Counted from the first letter of the stretch, positions 1 to 7,569 are shown. The stretch: 27,160 nt of DNA from an uncultured Alphaproteobacteria bacterium (GCA_903927415.1 CAIYMZ010000153.1:1-27160); one strand, 5' to 3'. Numbers and translations are program-made. The notes: generated from the letters alone by a model not told the origin.

Positions 1-21
1 ATCCTCCCTCAAGGGGAGGAT
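1..21. repeat. short hairpin at the window edge
   Basis: The first 21 bases form a perfect 8-bp hairpin, ATCCTCCC pairing with GGGAGGAT around a short loop. No T-run follows on the + strand, so a simple intrinsic terminator is not shown. It may be the end of a palindromic repeat that continues outside the window. Confidence 0.5.
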
Positions 22-68
22 GATTAGACCGAGATCGGCAAAATAAATTCTACAATTTTAACAAAAAA

Positions 69-335
69 ATGACCAACCAAATTACCATTAAAATAAAACT
101 TTTCGGCTTCCTCCAAAATTGCTCTAACGAGGAAGAAATAAAAATCACCACAAGCTGCGGAAGCACTGTTCATCAAGTCAAAGAGCTGCTGCTAAAAAAA
201 CTTTCCGGCGATGAAAGATTGGCGCAATTACCACAAAATTGCGTCTTAGCAACTGACGAAGAAATTCTTTTCGACGATTTTGAATTGCGCGAAAATATTA
301 ATTTGGTGGCTCTGCCACCTGTTTGCGGAGGTTAA
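69..335 (+). CDS. moaD: molybdopterin synthase small subunit MoaD
   Basis: This 88-residue protein has the ubiquitin-like MoaD fold pattern: an N-terminal beta strand with a lysine/phenylalanine-rich start (IKIKLFGFLQ), a middle stretch on valence-limiting helices (VHQVKELLLKKL), and the required C-terminal Gly-Gly (PPVCGG). In the family that terminal glycine is thiocarboxylated and donates sulfur to precursor Z (cyclic pyranopterin monophosphate) within the MoaD-MoaE complex, in the cytoplasm. The stop codon is followed after 2 bases by the moaE start, so the two are cotranscribed. The ribosome binding site upstream of ATG 69 is weak and A-rich. The promoter lies at or before the window edge. 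Length is normal for MoaD. Confidence 0.93.
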   Translation: MTNQITIKIKLFGFLQNCSNEEEIKITTSCGSTVHQVKELLLKKLSGDERLAQLPQNCVLATDEEILFDDFELRENINLVALPPVCGG

Positions 336-337
336 AA

Positions 338-784
338 GTGACAACAGAAAAAACCCATTTCGAGATCACGGAAAAAACAATCGACGTCAAAAATATTTTC
401 GATTTTGTTTTTGATCCAAGCTGCGGAGCCGTGACCAGCTTCATCGGAGCGGTGAGAAATAATAATTTGGGACGAGAAGTTTTGAGCGTGAGCTACGATA
501 TTTACCAACCTCTCGCGCTAAAAGTTTTTGAAAAATTGTGCCAAGAAGCACGCAGCCGTTTCGGACGTTTAAACATCGCAGTAATCCATTACAAAGGTCA
601 TTTGGAAATCGGTGGTGTGAGTGTGGCCATTGCCGTCAGCTCTAAGCACCGCAAAGAAGCCTTCGCCGCCTGCCAATTCCTAATCGAAGAATTAAAACAC
701 AAAGCGCCGATCTGGAAAAAAGAGTTCTACATCGACGGAAATAGTGAATGGATCGAGGGTCACAAATTATGCGGCCACAAATAA
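338..784 (+). CDS. moaE: molybdopterin synthase catalytic subunit MoaE
   Basis: MoaE builds the dithiolene of molybdopterin with MoaD. The 148-residue product shows the family landmarks: the GAVRNNNLGREV segment, the H-Y-K-G-x-L-x-I-G strand, SSKHRKEAF, and the catalytic-lysine region APIWKKE, followed by a Trp-containing C-terminal tail. I place the start at GTG 338 because GGAGG at 327-331 sits 6 bases upstream. A reading from TTG 323 would run over this ribosome binding site and overlap the end of moaD. The gene overlaps mobA by 16 bases, so moaD-moaE-mobA form one translationally coupled unit. Identification is firm. Confidence 0.94.
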   Translation: MTTEKTHFEITEKTIDVKNIFDFVFDPSCGAVTSFIGAVRNNNLGREVLSVSYDIYQPLALKVFEKLCQEARSRFGRLNIAVIHYKGHLEIGGVSVAIAVSSKHRKEAFAACQFLIEELKHKAPIWKKEFYIDGNSEWIEGHKLCGHK

Positions 785-1374
785 TTGCCCCCGATTTAGG
801 AGTCGTTTTAGCTGGAGGAAAATCCTCGCGAATGGGACAGAATAAAGCTCTGATGCGTTACAAAAATTTACGTTTGGTGGATCACGCCGTGAAGTTGCTC
901 GAAAATTCTGGAGTAAAAAAAGTGATCGTCAGTGGTGAGATTGATGGCTACGAAAATGTTAAAGATCAGGTAAAAAATCTCGGACCGATTGGTGGAATTA
1001 TTTCGGTGATCCTGAAAGAGAAAAAATCTGAAATGGTCTTCGTTCCAGTGGACACGCCACTTCTCACGCCAGAACTAATTCGAAAATTATTCGAAAATAA
1101 AAATAATTTCGACGCAATTTTTTTTGAAAAAAATCCTCTGCCACTTTTTTTAAAAATTTCTGATCAAGTTTTAGCTTTAACAAAAAAAATTCTCGCCGCA
1201 AAAAAACCTGTCGCGATTCACCAATTTCTCGCCGCATTAAATTCGCAGCAAATTTTTTTATCCGAAAAAAATTCAAAATTTTTCGCCAATATTAACACGC
1301 TTGAGGATTATTTTTCTTTGCCATCCTCCTTACTCATCACCCCGCCCCCTCACTCTTGTCACCCCGCCTTCTGA
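769..1374 (+). CDS. mobA: molybdenum cofactor guanylyltransferase MobA, C-terminus ending in a repeat
   Basis: MobA joins GMP to molybdopterin to give the guanine dinucleotide cofactor used by nitrate reductases of the DMSO-reductase family. The N-terminal nucleotide-binding signature is clear (LAGGKSSRMGQNKAL), followed by LGPIGG and the metal-binding VPVDTPLL strand. ATG 769 is preferred over an upstream in-frame start at 748 because GAGGG at 755-759 lies 9 bases before it. The last residues (roughly LLITPPPHSCHPAF) are encoded inside the left arm of a large inverted repeat, so this C-terminus appears to have been replaced or extended by repeat insertion. The catalytic domain upstream looks intact, and the total of 201 residues is normal for the family. 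Confidence 0.9.
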   Translation: MRPQIIAPDLGVVLAGGKSSRMGQNKALMRYKNLRLVDHAVKLLENSGVKKVIVSGEIDGYENVKDQVKNLGPIGGIISVILKEKKSEMVFVPVDTPLLTPELIRKLFENKNNFDAIFFEKNPLPLFLKISDQVLALTKKILAAKKPVAIHQFLAALNSQQIFLSEKNSKFFANINTLEDYFSLPSSLLITPPPHSCHPAF

Positions 1375-1470
1375 CGGGGTCCATTTTGTCGCGAGCTCTT
1401 AGCTTAAATGTTCGAGTGCTTGACGAGATGGACCCCGTCAGAAGGCGGGGTGACAAGAGTGAGGGGGCGG
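1342..1470. repeat. 43-bp perfect inverted repeat, GTCACCCCGC family
   Basis: Bases 1342-1384 and 1428-1470 are exact reverse complements (43 bp) around a 43-base spacer. The similarity continues imperfectly outward to about 1325 and 1488. Each arm also contains its own small hairpin (CCCCG paired with CGGGG), so the whole can fold as a long stem or as two hairpins. The core TGTCACCCCGC...CGGGGTCCA recurs at 17601-17671. The left arm encodes the end of MobA. It may also act as a bidirectional terminator between mobA and the next gene. Confidence 0.9.
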
Positions 1471-1529
1471 AGACAATAAGTAGGATGTGACCACGATAAA
1501 TTTTAACCAAAAATTAAGAAGGAGTTGCC

Positions 1530-1868
1530 GTGAATCTGCAATTAAGTAAAAATAATTCGCTGCGTTTTCGAATTAGCAAAGTGGAGTTGGAGCTGCTGCA
1601 GTCAGGTCAGAAGCTGGTGGAAGAGATATCGCTTCCGAACGGAAAAATCGGATTTTCTGTTGAAGTTTTTGCGCAAGAAAAAATCTCAGTCAGCAATCGC
1701 GAAAATCTCGTCGAACTTTTCGTGCCGCAAAAAATTCTAAAATTTCTGTCCGACAATTTTCCTTCGAAGAGTGGAGTTGAGCAGGAGATTGAAATTAGCG
1801 GCGAGGGGAAATTAGGAGAAAAATTATTGGTAAAATTGGAGGTGGATGTTTTTCAGAAAAGGCGGTGA
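1530..1868 (+). CDS. small conserved-looking protein, possibly DUF7009-like
   Basis: This 112-residue protein starts at GTG 1530, chosen because AAGGAG at 1519-1524 is 5 bases upstream. It has no signal peptide or membrane segment and looks cytoplasmic and beta-rich. The N-terminus (NNSLRFRISKVELELLQSGQKLVEEI) resembles from memory a family of small uncharacterised proteins (DUF7009) that begin with a K-I-R-x-x-x-x-S-I-R-x-R-L-x-x-x-E-V pattern. A middle VPQKILKFL segment also fits that memory. Function is unknown. It sits between molybdopterin genes and nnrS on the same strand, so a link to nitrogen-oxide metabolism is possible, but that is inferred from context only. Confidence 0.75.
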   Translation: MNLQLSKNNSLRFRISKVELELLQSGQKLVEEISLPNGKIGFSVEVFAQEKISVSNRENLVELFVPQKILKFLSDNFPSKSGVEQEIEISGEGKLGEKLLVKLEVDVFQKRR

Positions 1869-1907
1869 GTTTTGGTAATTTTTTTAATCTTTTTTAGCAA
1901 AAATCGA

Positions 1908-1936
1908 TGTCATGCGGAGGCAGGCTCAGCATGACA
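1908..1936. repeat. short palindrome TGTCATGC...GCATGACA
   Basis: An 8-bp perfect inverted pair (TGTCATGC and GCATGACA) flanks a 13-base centre containing GGCTCA. The ends match the element in the porin gene at 15085-15136, so this looks like a shortened member of that family. It lies in the 96-base gap before nnrS, in which I see no clear promoter or operator. Confidence 0.7.
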
Positions 1937-1964
1937 ATGAGCGCTACTTAATTAAATTAATCTT

Positions 1965-3143
1965 ATGAAAAAAACTTCCTTACTCCCCCCATTCCTCTCC
2001 CTCGGCTTCCGTCCATTTTTTCTCCTCGCCGCAATCTACTCAATATTTTCTCTCACCTATTTCATCCTACTCCTCAGCGGTAAAACAGACTTTTTACCTT
2101 CTTACTTCGACCCAATTTCTTGGCACCAGCACGAAATGATTTTCGGATTTATTTTACCCGTAATCGTCGGATTTTTATTCACCGCGGTAAAAAACTGGAC
2201 AGGCAAAGACACGCCAAAAAATTTTATTTTATTGGCGATTGTGGCGTGGTGGATCGCCGGAAGATTCGCAGTTTTTTATTCAGAAAATTTACCGCATTGG
2301 TTGGTGATTTTCATCGACAGCTCCTTTGCAATCCTAGCTGCAATCGGAATTGCTCCGGCGCTAATCAGTAGCAAAAACAAAAAAAATTTCCTCTTCCTCG
2401 CAATTTTATTTTTATTCGCAGCGCTGAATTTAGCGGCGCATTTTTCGGCGATTAATTTTTTTGAATCCGAAAAAAATTTCATGCTGATCGCACTTGATGT
2501 AACGATGCTAACCCTTGCCATTATTGGCGGCAGAGTGATTCCATTTTTTACTGAAAGAGCGTTAATGATTGAACCGATTAAGCGCATAAAACTGCTTGAA
2601 ATTTTTTCTCTCGCCTCAATCGCGCTGCTAATAATTTTTGAATTGCTCACCGAAAATCACTTGCTGATCGGAGGAATTTTAGCAATTGCCGCGCTCGCAA
2701 ATGGCGCCAGATTTTTTCTTTGGCAGCGCAAAAAAATTTGGAAAAATCCGTTATTGTGGATCCTACATCTCGGATATTTTTGGCTCATTTGCGGACTCAC
2801 TTCCAAAGCCGCAATTTTACTTTTCGATCTCGACCAATTTCACTCTCCCGCAAATCATGCAATCACCACAGGAGCAGTCAGCACCTTGATTCTCGGCATG
2901 ATGGCACGAGTTTCTCTCGGTCACACTGGCAGAAAATTAGAAGTCAGATTTCCAATGGTTGCGGCATTTTTTTTCGTCACCTTTGCCACAATTATTCGCG
3001 TATTTTTTGTAGCAATTTTGCCCGACGATTATTTCCAAACTCTCCTCACAATCGCCGCCACATTTTGGATTTTAGCCTTCGTAATATTTGTAATTATTTA
3101 CGCACCGATTTTGATGAAGAAGAGAGCTGATGAAATCACCTAA
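1965..3143 (+). CDS. nnrS: NnrS family haem-copper membrane protein
   Basis: NnrS proteins are polytopic inner-membrane proteins found with denitrification genes and linked to nitric-oxide tolerance and metal/haem handling under nitrosative stress. The 392-residue product has about 12 hydrophobic segments and the family landmarks: LGFRPFFLLAA near residues 13-23, SWHQHEMIFGF near 52-62, GGRVIPFFTERAL in the middle, and the H-x-x-T-T-G-A-V-S-T-L-I-L-G-M-M-A-R-V-S-L-G-H-T-G-R block toward the C-terminus. Histidines in these blocks are candidate metal ligands. No Shine-Dalgarno sequence is obvious before ATG 1965. The 3' end overlaps the convergent ATPase gene by 8 bases. Length is normal for the family. 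Confidence 0.93.
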   Translation: MKKTSLLPPFLSLGFRPFFLLAAIYSIFSLTYFILLLSGKTDFLPSYFDPISWHQHEMIFGFILPVIVGFLFTAVKNWTGKDTPKNFILLAIVAWWIAGRFAVFYSENLPHWLVIFIDSSFAILAAIGIAPALISSKNKKNFLFLAILFLFAALNLAAHFSAINFFESEKNFMLIALDVTMLTLAIIGGRVIPFFTERALMIEPIKRIKLLEIFSLASIALLIIFELLTENHLLIGGILAIAALANGARFFLWQRKKIWKNPLLWILHLGYFWLICGLTSKAAILLFDLDQFHSPANHAITTGAVSTLILGMMARVSLGHTGRKLEVRFPMVAAFFFVTFATIIRVFFVAILPDDYFQTLLTIAATFWILAFVIFVIIYAPILMKKRADEIT

Positions 3144-4263
3144 ACTGTCTCAAATACAAATTCAGCAGCGGATCGCAAACGTAATATTCTCCGCCATCTT
3201 CATCAATCATTCCCTGATCCATCAGCTTGTCGATATTGATTTTAACCGTTCTGGCAGTAAGGCCAACAGCATGTGTAAAATCTTTGGATTGAGGCTTAAA
3301 AATGCTCTGCGCTTTGGCGATTCCAATGATGACTTTTTCTTCCGACGCTGAGAAATGCGACAGCATAATTTCAAATCTTTTTCCGCGCTGATCCAAAATT
3401 TGTTGCACCGTTTTTAAAATAATTTCGCGGTCGATTTTTTTTCTGGTGTGATCTTGAAAAATCTCGTGACACAGTAAATTCATGGCTTCGGGCTGTCTTT
3501 GCATCAAATCTTGGAGATATTTGCTGTCATCTTTGCTGATTTTTAATTTCTTCAAACGGAAGCGCTCATTGATGTAATCATGATATTTTTCGTAATCGAT
3601 TTCTTCGATCGTCACATCTTTTCCAAAGTTGGCCAAAGGAGATTTGGGCAGAGCAAAAATATTTTTTAGCAGATGTTTTTTTGATCCAAGAATAATGATC
3701 GGTGCAGATTTAATCTGCTGAAAAGCGTTGCGGAATAAGCCTTCAGCCTCTGACACCAAAGACACATCTTGAAATTCATCGAGCACAATTAATGCCGGAA
3801 TTTTTTTGCCGATCTTGCCGATGCTCTGAAAAATATCTTCGATCGTAATTTTTTTTCGGTGCGAATTTGCTGGCTCGATTGAGATGCTTGGAATTCCTGT
3901 CGCGGCATCAAAAGAGATGGTGGTTTTTAAATTTGTAAAAAATTCTTTGATCGAAGTAGCCAGACTTTTGATTGGAAAAGATTCTTTGATTGAATGTTCA
4001 AGAGCGTGTTTGAGGCGCACTGTGATTGAGTCGAGATCTTTCACCCCCATCAAATCGACAAAAAACACGAATGATTTTTTGTGAGTTTTTTGAAAATCAT
4101 CGATGATTACATTTTTTATCAGCGAAGTTTTTCCGTAATTGCGCTGAGCGTAAAGAACGATATTTTGCTTTTGGTCGACTAGTTTTTGTAGTAGCTTCCT
4201 TTGAGTCTCTAAGTCGCAAATGTTTTCGCGATCGATTAGGCGGTCAAATGTAAATTCTAGCAT
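3136..4263 (-). CDS. archaeal-type AAA+ ATPase with C-terminal winged helix
   Basis: The 375-residue protein fits the archaeal-type ATPase family (PF01637-like, STAND-related). A P-loop is at residues 39-46 (AQRNYGKT), where the usual first glycine is Ala39. A Walker B is in ALIVLDEFQDV, and an arginine-rich middle region leads to a C-terminal winged-helix-like segment (SKDFTHAVGLTARTVKINIDKLMDQG). Such proteins couple ATP switching to an unknown output. There is no signal peptide or membrane span. The ribosome binding site AAGGAGG precedes ATG 4263, and an operator-like triple repeat lies just upstream (4287-4323). It stands alone between two anaerobic modules, and nothing here shows its partner. 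Confidence 0.85.
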   Translation of the reverse strand: MLEFTFDRLIDRENICDLETQRKLLQKLVDQKQNIVLYAQRNYGKTSLIKNVIIDDFQKTHKKSFVFFVDLMGVKDLDSITVRLKHALEHSIKESFPIKSLATSIKEFFTNLKTTISFDAATGIPSISIEPANSHRKKITIEDIFQSIGKIGKKIPALIVLDEFQDVSLVSEAEGLFRNAFQQIKSAPIIILGSKKHLLKNIFALPKSPLANFGKDVTIEEIDYEKYHDYINERFRLKKLKISKDDSKYLQDLMQRQPEAMNLLCHEIFQDHTRKKIDREIILKTVQQILDQRGKRFEIMLSHFSASEEKVIIGIAKAQSIFKPQSKDFTHAVGLTARTVKINIDKLMDQGMIDEDGGEYYVCDPLLNLYLRQFR

Positions 4264-4286
4264 GTGGCCTCCTTGATTATATGATT

Positions 4287-4323
4287 GGTATGATACGAAC
4301 GGTATGATACTGACGGTATCATA
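4287..4323. promoter_or_regulatory. three phased near-palindromic sites, possible operator
   Basis: GGTATGATAC occurs at 4287-4296 and again at 4301-4310, with the inverted form GGTATCATA at 4315-4323. The sites have a 14-base period. GTATGATAC is almost its own reverse complement, so each unit is a potential half or full operator. The array begins 23 bases upstream of the ATPase start and ends 19 bases from the end of ubiD. Autoregulation of the ATPase through its winged helix is a guess. Confidence 0.5.
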
Positions 4324-4341
4324 GAATCAAGAGCCAATTTT

Positions 4342-5835
4342 TCAAATCCCGTAACTCCCCCATTTCCCACTAACCAGCCGCTCCACATCAGCATCCGCGA
4401 CTATTTTCTTTCCCCATTTTCGATTCGTTTCCGGAAAAATTTTATTGGTGGCGTCGATTCCCATTTTGCCGCCGAGGTTTGAAATTGGTGAGGCGAAGTC
4501 CAGATAATCGACGGGAGAGTTGTCGATTAGCACCGTGTCACGCACTGGATCAGACCTCGTTGAGATCGCCCAAATCACGTCAGGCCAGCTACGCACATCA
4601 ATATCTTCATCGACGATGACGATGTATTTCGTGTATAAAAATTGTCGCAAATAAGACCAAATTCCCATCATGATTCTCTTGGCATGTCCGGCGTATAATT
4701 TTTTGATCGAGACGATGGCGAAGCGGTAGGAGCAGGCTTCGGGGGGTAAATAAAAATCGACAATTTCCGGAAATTGCTGCTGCAAAAGTGGAATAAAAAT
4801 ATCGTTGAAAGCCTCGCTGATCACTGACGGTTCATCAGGTGGACGACCCATAAAAGTCGAAACGTAAATCGGATTTTTGCGCATCGTAATCGCACTGACT
4901 TTCATCACCGGAAATTTTTCGACCGAGTTGTAGTAACCCGTGTGATCGCCGTAAGGCCCTTCGTCAGCTACTTCCGCGCCGATGTAACCCTCGATAATTA
5001 TTTCCGATTGGCTTGGAACCATGAGCGGCACAGTCAGACAATTTACAAAATCGATCGATTTACCGCGAATCAATCCTGCGTAATCATATTCCGAAACATT
5101 GTCAGGCAGCGGCGTTGCTGCGGCGAGCATGGTTGCGGGATCAGCGCCGATGATGATTGCAACAGGAAATGGCTCACCATTTTTATTTTTTTTCCAGCGT
5201 AAAAAATGTTGCGCACCACCGCGGTGAGGCAGCCAACGCATGATCGCGTGATATCTGTCGATGAGTTGCAAGCGGTAAACTCCGAGATTGTAATCATCAA
5301 CATCTTCAGCCTCCGTCCCCTTGGCCGGCCCTTTAGTGACAACGATTCCCCAAGTTATCAGCGGCGCGACATCTTCTGGCCAATTGGTCTGAATCGGTAG
5401 CTGGCGCAAGTCGATCTCATTCCCGCTCAAGACAATTTCTTGGCAAGGCGCATTATTTACGAGGTGAGTACGAGTGTTTAGCAGTCCACGAACCCTTGAT
5501 TTCAGGCCTTTCGCAACATCTGCTATTCCTGATGGCGGAGAAGTAAATCGCAGCGACGCCAACTCGTGGCCGAGATTTTTTAACTCCGATGGTTTTCGAT
5601 TTAACGCCAAAGCGACGCGCTCTTTCGTGCCAAAAAGATTAACCAAAACCGGCGCCGAAAATTTTTCCCCAGATTTGTCGACCACGTTTTCAAACAGCAA
5701 TGCCGGCCCTTTGGCGAGGATGGTGCGACGTTGAATTTCAGTGATTTCGAATTTATCGGAAACTTCGCTGGTGATTATTTTGAGCAGGTTTTTCGATTTT
5801 AATTCTTCGAGGAATGTGCGTAGGGAGATGTGCAT
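4342..5835 (-). CDS. ubiD: 4-hydroxy-3-polyprenylbenzoate decarboxylase UbiD
   Basis: UbiD decarboxylates the polyprenylated 4-hydroxybenzoate ring in ubiquinone synthesis, using prenylated FMN made by UbiX (not in the window). The length, 497 residues, is the typical full size. Visible motifs are the prFMN-site block with YRLQLIDRYHAIMRWLPHRG, the EGPYGDHTGYY loop carrying the acidic catalytic residues, FMGRPPDEPSVI, and the C-terminal NLGGKMGIDATNK stretch. It reads divergently from ubiTUV, 229 bases away. A cloverleaf repeat lies between, so the FNR box nearer ubiT need not govern it. No strong ribosome binding site is seen before ATG 5835. The reaction itself does not need O2 and serves both aerobic and anaerobic quinone routes. 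Confidence 0.96.
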   Translation of the reverse strand: MHISLRTFLEELKSKNLLKIITSEVSDKFEITEIQRRTILAKGPALLFENVVDKSGEKFSAPVLVNLFGTKERVALALNRKPSELKNLGHELASLRFTSPPSGIADVAKGLKSRVRGLLNTRTHLVNNAPCQEIVLSGNEIDLRQLPIQTNWPEDVAPLITWGIVVTKGPAKGTEAEDVDDYNLGVYRLQLIDRYHAIMRWLPHRGGAQHFLRWKKNKNGEPFPVAIIIGADPATMLAAATPLPDNVSEYDYAGLIRGKSIDFVNCLTVPLMVPSQSEIIIEGYIGAEVADEGPYGDHTGYYNSVEKFPVMKVSAITMRKNPIYVSTFMGRPPDEPSVISEAFNDIFIPLLQQQFPEIVDFYLPPEACSYRFAIVSIKKLYAGHAKRIMMGIWSYLRQFLYTKYIVIVDEDIDVRSWPDVIWAISTRSDPVRDTVLIDNSPVDYLDFASPISNLGGKMGIDATNKIFPETNRKWGKKIVADADVERLVSGKWGSYGI

Positions 5836-5856
5836 GATTTTGAATTATTCTTTTCA

Positions 5857-5952
5857 CGTCATCCTTGGCCTGTAGGGCTGAGGATCTCAGGAGTTTAGAC
5901 TGTCAAAGCTAAACTCCCGAGATCCTCGACTGCTTTGCAGTCAAGGATGACG
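5857..5952. repeat. cloverleaf repeat, copy A
   Basis: This 96-base element begins CGTCATCCTTGG and ends CAAGGATGACG, which form the outer stem. Inside are three hairpins: GGCCT with GGGCT (using G-T pairs), a long central one (GAGGATCTC with GAGATCCTC, extended by GGAGTTTAG with CTAAACTCC), and GACTGC with GCAGTC. The last differs from the other copies in both arms, so pairing is kept. It lies between the divergent ubiD and ubiT genes. Confidence 0.9.
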
Positions 5953-5993
5953 AGGAGGAAAAAAACATTCCAACCATCCCATGAACCAATCCT

Positions 5994-6007
5994 TTGACCC
6001 ACATCAA
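5994..6007 (+). promoter_or_regulatory. FNR-type box before ubiT
   Basis: TTGACCCACATCAA matches the FNR/Anr consensus TTGAT-N4-ATCAA at 9 of 10 specified positions. Its centre (6000.5) would place a class II start near 6042, and a TAGAAA at 6029-6034 is near the expected -10 position. ATG of ubiT follows at 6065. This makes ubiTUV a likely anaerobically induced operon. Confidence 0.75.
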
Positions 6008-6064
6008 TCAAAGCCCAGAGCGGTTTCGTAGAAAACTTTTTCTCCAAAAATTTTTACGAAAAAA

Positions 6065-6463
6065 ATGCGCCGCCTCATTTTCTCTGCCATAAAAAAAACA
6101 TCCCAACCTTTTCTAAATTTTGCCGGAAAAACATTCGTCGCCACACATCAAAAATTTTTCGACGATCTCGGCGAATATCGTTTTTACAATTTTTTGATCA
6201 AAATTAATGACCTGCCTTTCGCGATTTTAATCAGTCCAAATCAGGAAAATTTTCACGTCACAATCTGCGACAAAAAAACCCACACAGCCGCGATTAGCAC
6301 GGTTAGCGCCAAGCTCAAATATTTGTTGAAATTAGCGCAATGTAACTCCGACGCCGATGCTTTATTTTTTTCGCGGCACATAAAAATCGAAGGCAATGTT
6401 GCGGCGGCGATGGCGCTGAGGAATGCGGTTGAGAGGCTCGATAAAAAATTTAAATTCGCATGA
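6065..6463 (+). CDS. ubiT: UbiT, SCP2-like factor for O2-independent ubiquinone synthesis
   Basis: UbiT is the lipid-binding accessory protein that, with UbiU and UbiV, allows ubiquinone rings to be hydroxylated without O2. The 132-residue protein is an SCP2-like domain. The C-terminal half carries the UbiT hallmark ALFFSRHIKIEGNVAAAMALRNAVE, similar to the LFF-x-R-x-L-x-I-E-G pattern of known members. It is somewhat shorter than the E. coli protein, which has an extra N-terminal segment. The stop codon overlaps the ubiU start (ATGA), indicating translational coupling. ATG 6065 is used. No strong ribosome binding site is seen. An FNR-type box sits about 60 bases upstream. Confidence 0.92.
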   Translation: MRRLIFSAIKKTSQPFLNFAGKTFVATHQKFFDDLGEYRFYNFLIKINDLPFAILISPNQENFHVTICDKKTHTAAISTVSAKLKYLLKLAQCNSDADALFFSRHIKIEGNVAAAMALRNAVERLDKKFKFA

Positions 6464-7440
6464 AACGTCCAGAAATCATTTGCCCAGCGGGAACTCCAGA
6501 ATCCTTCAAAGCCGCTGTGGATGCTGGCGCAGACGGAGTTTATTTCGGATTTAAAAATGCCGGCAATGCGCGAAATTTTCCGGGATTAAATTTTTCGCTG
6601 GATGAGGCGAGGCAGATGATTTCTTACGCAAAAAATAAAAATCGGAAAACTTTTGTCGCGATTAATAGCTTCGCGCAAGCAGGCAGAGAAAGCCTCGCCA
6701 AGAAATCGATTGACGATGCTGTGGCACTCGGAGTCAGTGCAATAATTTTGGCCGACATCGGATTGCTCGATTACGCCAGCAAAAAATATCCCGATTTCAG
6801 CAAACATCTTTCGGTGCAGGCATCAGCCTCCTCAGCGGCTGCAGTGAATTTTTTTCAACGTGAATTTGGAATTAAAAGAGTGGTGTTGCCGCGAGTTTTA
6901 TCTTTCGACGAGATCAAAAAAATCAAAGAAAATAGCAGTGTCGAGATAGAAATATTTGGCTTTGGAGGCTTGTGTGTCATGGCTGAAGGACGTTGCTCAC
7001 TTTCTTCTTACTCGGCAGGAAAATCGCCAAATATCAACGGCGTTTGCTCGCCGGCGGAAAGAGTAAATTACGAATATGTCGGCGAGAAATTAAATTTCAG
7101 ACTCGGAAAATTTGTGATTAACGAATTTGCGCAAAACCAGCCGGCCTGCTACCCGACTACGTGCAAAGGCTGTTATTCTGCTTCCGGCGAGAAAAAATAT
7201 ATTTTCGAAAATCCGGTCAGCCTGAATTTAATTGGAGAAATGGAGAAAATTTTTGCTAGCGGAATTGACGCGATAAAAATCGAAGGAAGGCAACGCGGAA
7301 AATCTTATGTCGGAAATATCGCAACAGCTTTTCGAAAAGCGGTGGATTCCTATCCGAATAAAATTGCAGCGGCTGATTTGTCGGAATTTATGGAAGGCGG
7401 CGAAGGCACTGTTGGCGCTTATTTGCGGGAGTGGTGCTGA
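6460..7440 (+). CDS. ubiU: UbiU, [4Fe-4S] protein of O2-independent ubiquinone hydroxylation (U32 family)
   Basis: UbiU belongs to the U32 'peptidase' family and forms a heterodimer with UbiV that hydroxylates ubiquinone precursors, with prephenate as the reported oxygen source. The N-terminus (CPAGTPESFKAAVDAGADGVYFGF) is diagnostic. Cysteines at residues 172, 179, 196 and 235 have exactly the spacing (7, 17, 39) of the four cluster ligands I recall for E. coli UbiU (C169, C176, C193, C232). The product is 326 residues, near full length. The TGA stop lies in TGATG, which would have been a natural stop-start overlap with ubiV. Instead a repeat cluster now follows, and the 3' end of ubiU is duplicated just before ubiV. 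Confidence 0.95.
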   Translation: MKRPEIICPAGTPESFKAAVDAGADGVYFGFKNAGNARNFPGLNFSLDEARQMISYAKNKNRKTFVAINSFAQAGRESLAKKSIDDAVALGVSAIILADIGLLDYASKKYPDFSKHLSVQASASSAAAVNFFQREFGIKRVVLPRVLSFDEIKKIKENSSVEIEIFGFGGLCVMAEGRCSLSSYSAGKSPNINGVCSPAERVNYEYVGEKLNFRLGKFVINEFAQNQPACYPTTCKGCYSASGEKKYIFENPVSLNLIGEMEKIFASGIDAIKIEGRQRGKSYVGNIATAFRKAVDSYPNKIAAADLSEFMEGGEGTVGAYLREWC

Positions 7441-7442
7441 TG
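7418..7442 (+). repeat. 25-bp direct duplication, first copy (3' end of ubiU)
   Basis: Bases 7418-7442 and 7570-7594 agree at 22 of 25 positions. All three differences are C/T changes, and looser similarity continues into the A-run that follows. The first copy contains the ubiU stop and an ATG overlapping it (TGATG). The second contains the ATG of ubiV. A repeat element lies between the two copies, as expected if the junction was duplicated when the element arrived. Confidence 0.8.
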
Positions 7443-7473
7443 CAAAAAAATCATTCACGCTGCTGGACACGTT

Positions 7474-7560
7474 GCTGGACGGGGTTTGCAACCCCGTCCA
7501 CATGTTCATGTAATTTTAAAGTCAGAACTGAACGTGAGGACGGGGTTACAAACCCCGTCC
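7474..7560. repeat. double-hairpin repeat, GGACGGGG family, copy 1
   Basis: Two strong hairpins, GGACGGGGTT with AACCCCGTCC (7477-7499) and GGACGGGGT with ACCCCGTCC (7538-7560), are joined by a 38-base linker containing TTCATGTAATT and GAACTGAACGTG. The same order and linker recur at 21710-21797, where the first hairpin has decayed. It interrupts the ubiU-ubiV junction. A short direct repeat, TGCTGGAC, occurs at its left edge. Confidence 0.88.
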
Positions 7561-7569
7561 TGCGCCAAT

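Noticed and set aside
1342..1470. An insertion sequence bounded by inverted repeats.
   Set aside because: Only 43 bases separate the arms, so no transposase can be encoded.
4287..4323. Possible CRISPR-like array of three short repeats.
   Set aside because: Units are only about 10 bases with 4-base gaps, far too short for repeat-spacer structure, and no cas gene is present.
5857..5952. Cloverleaf repeat as a tRNA gene.
   Set aside because: The shape has four stems, but no anticodon-loop sequence, T-loop GTTCRANYC or D-loop signature is present.
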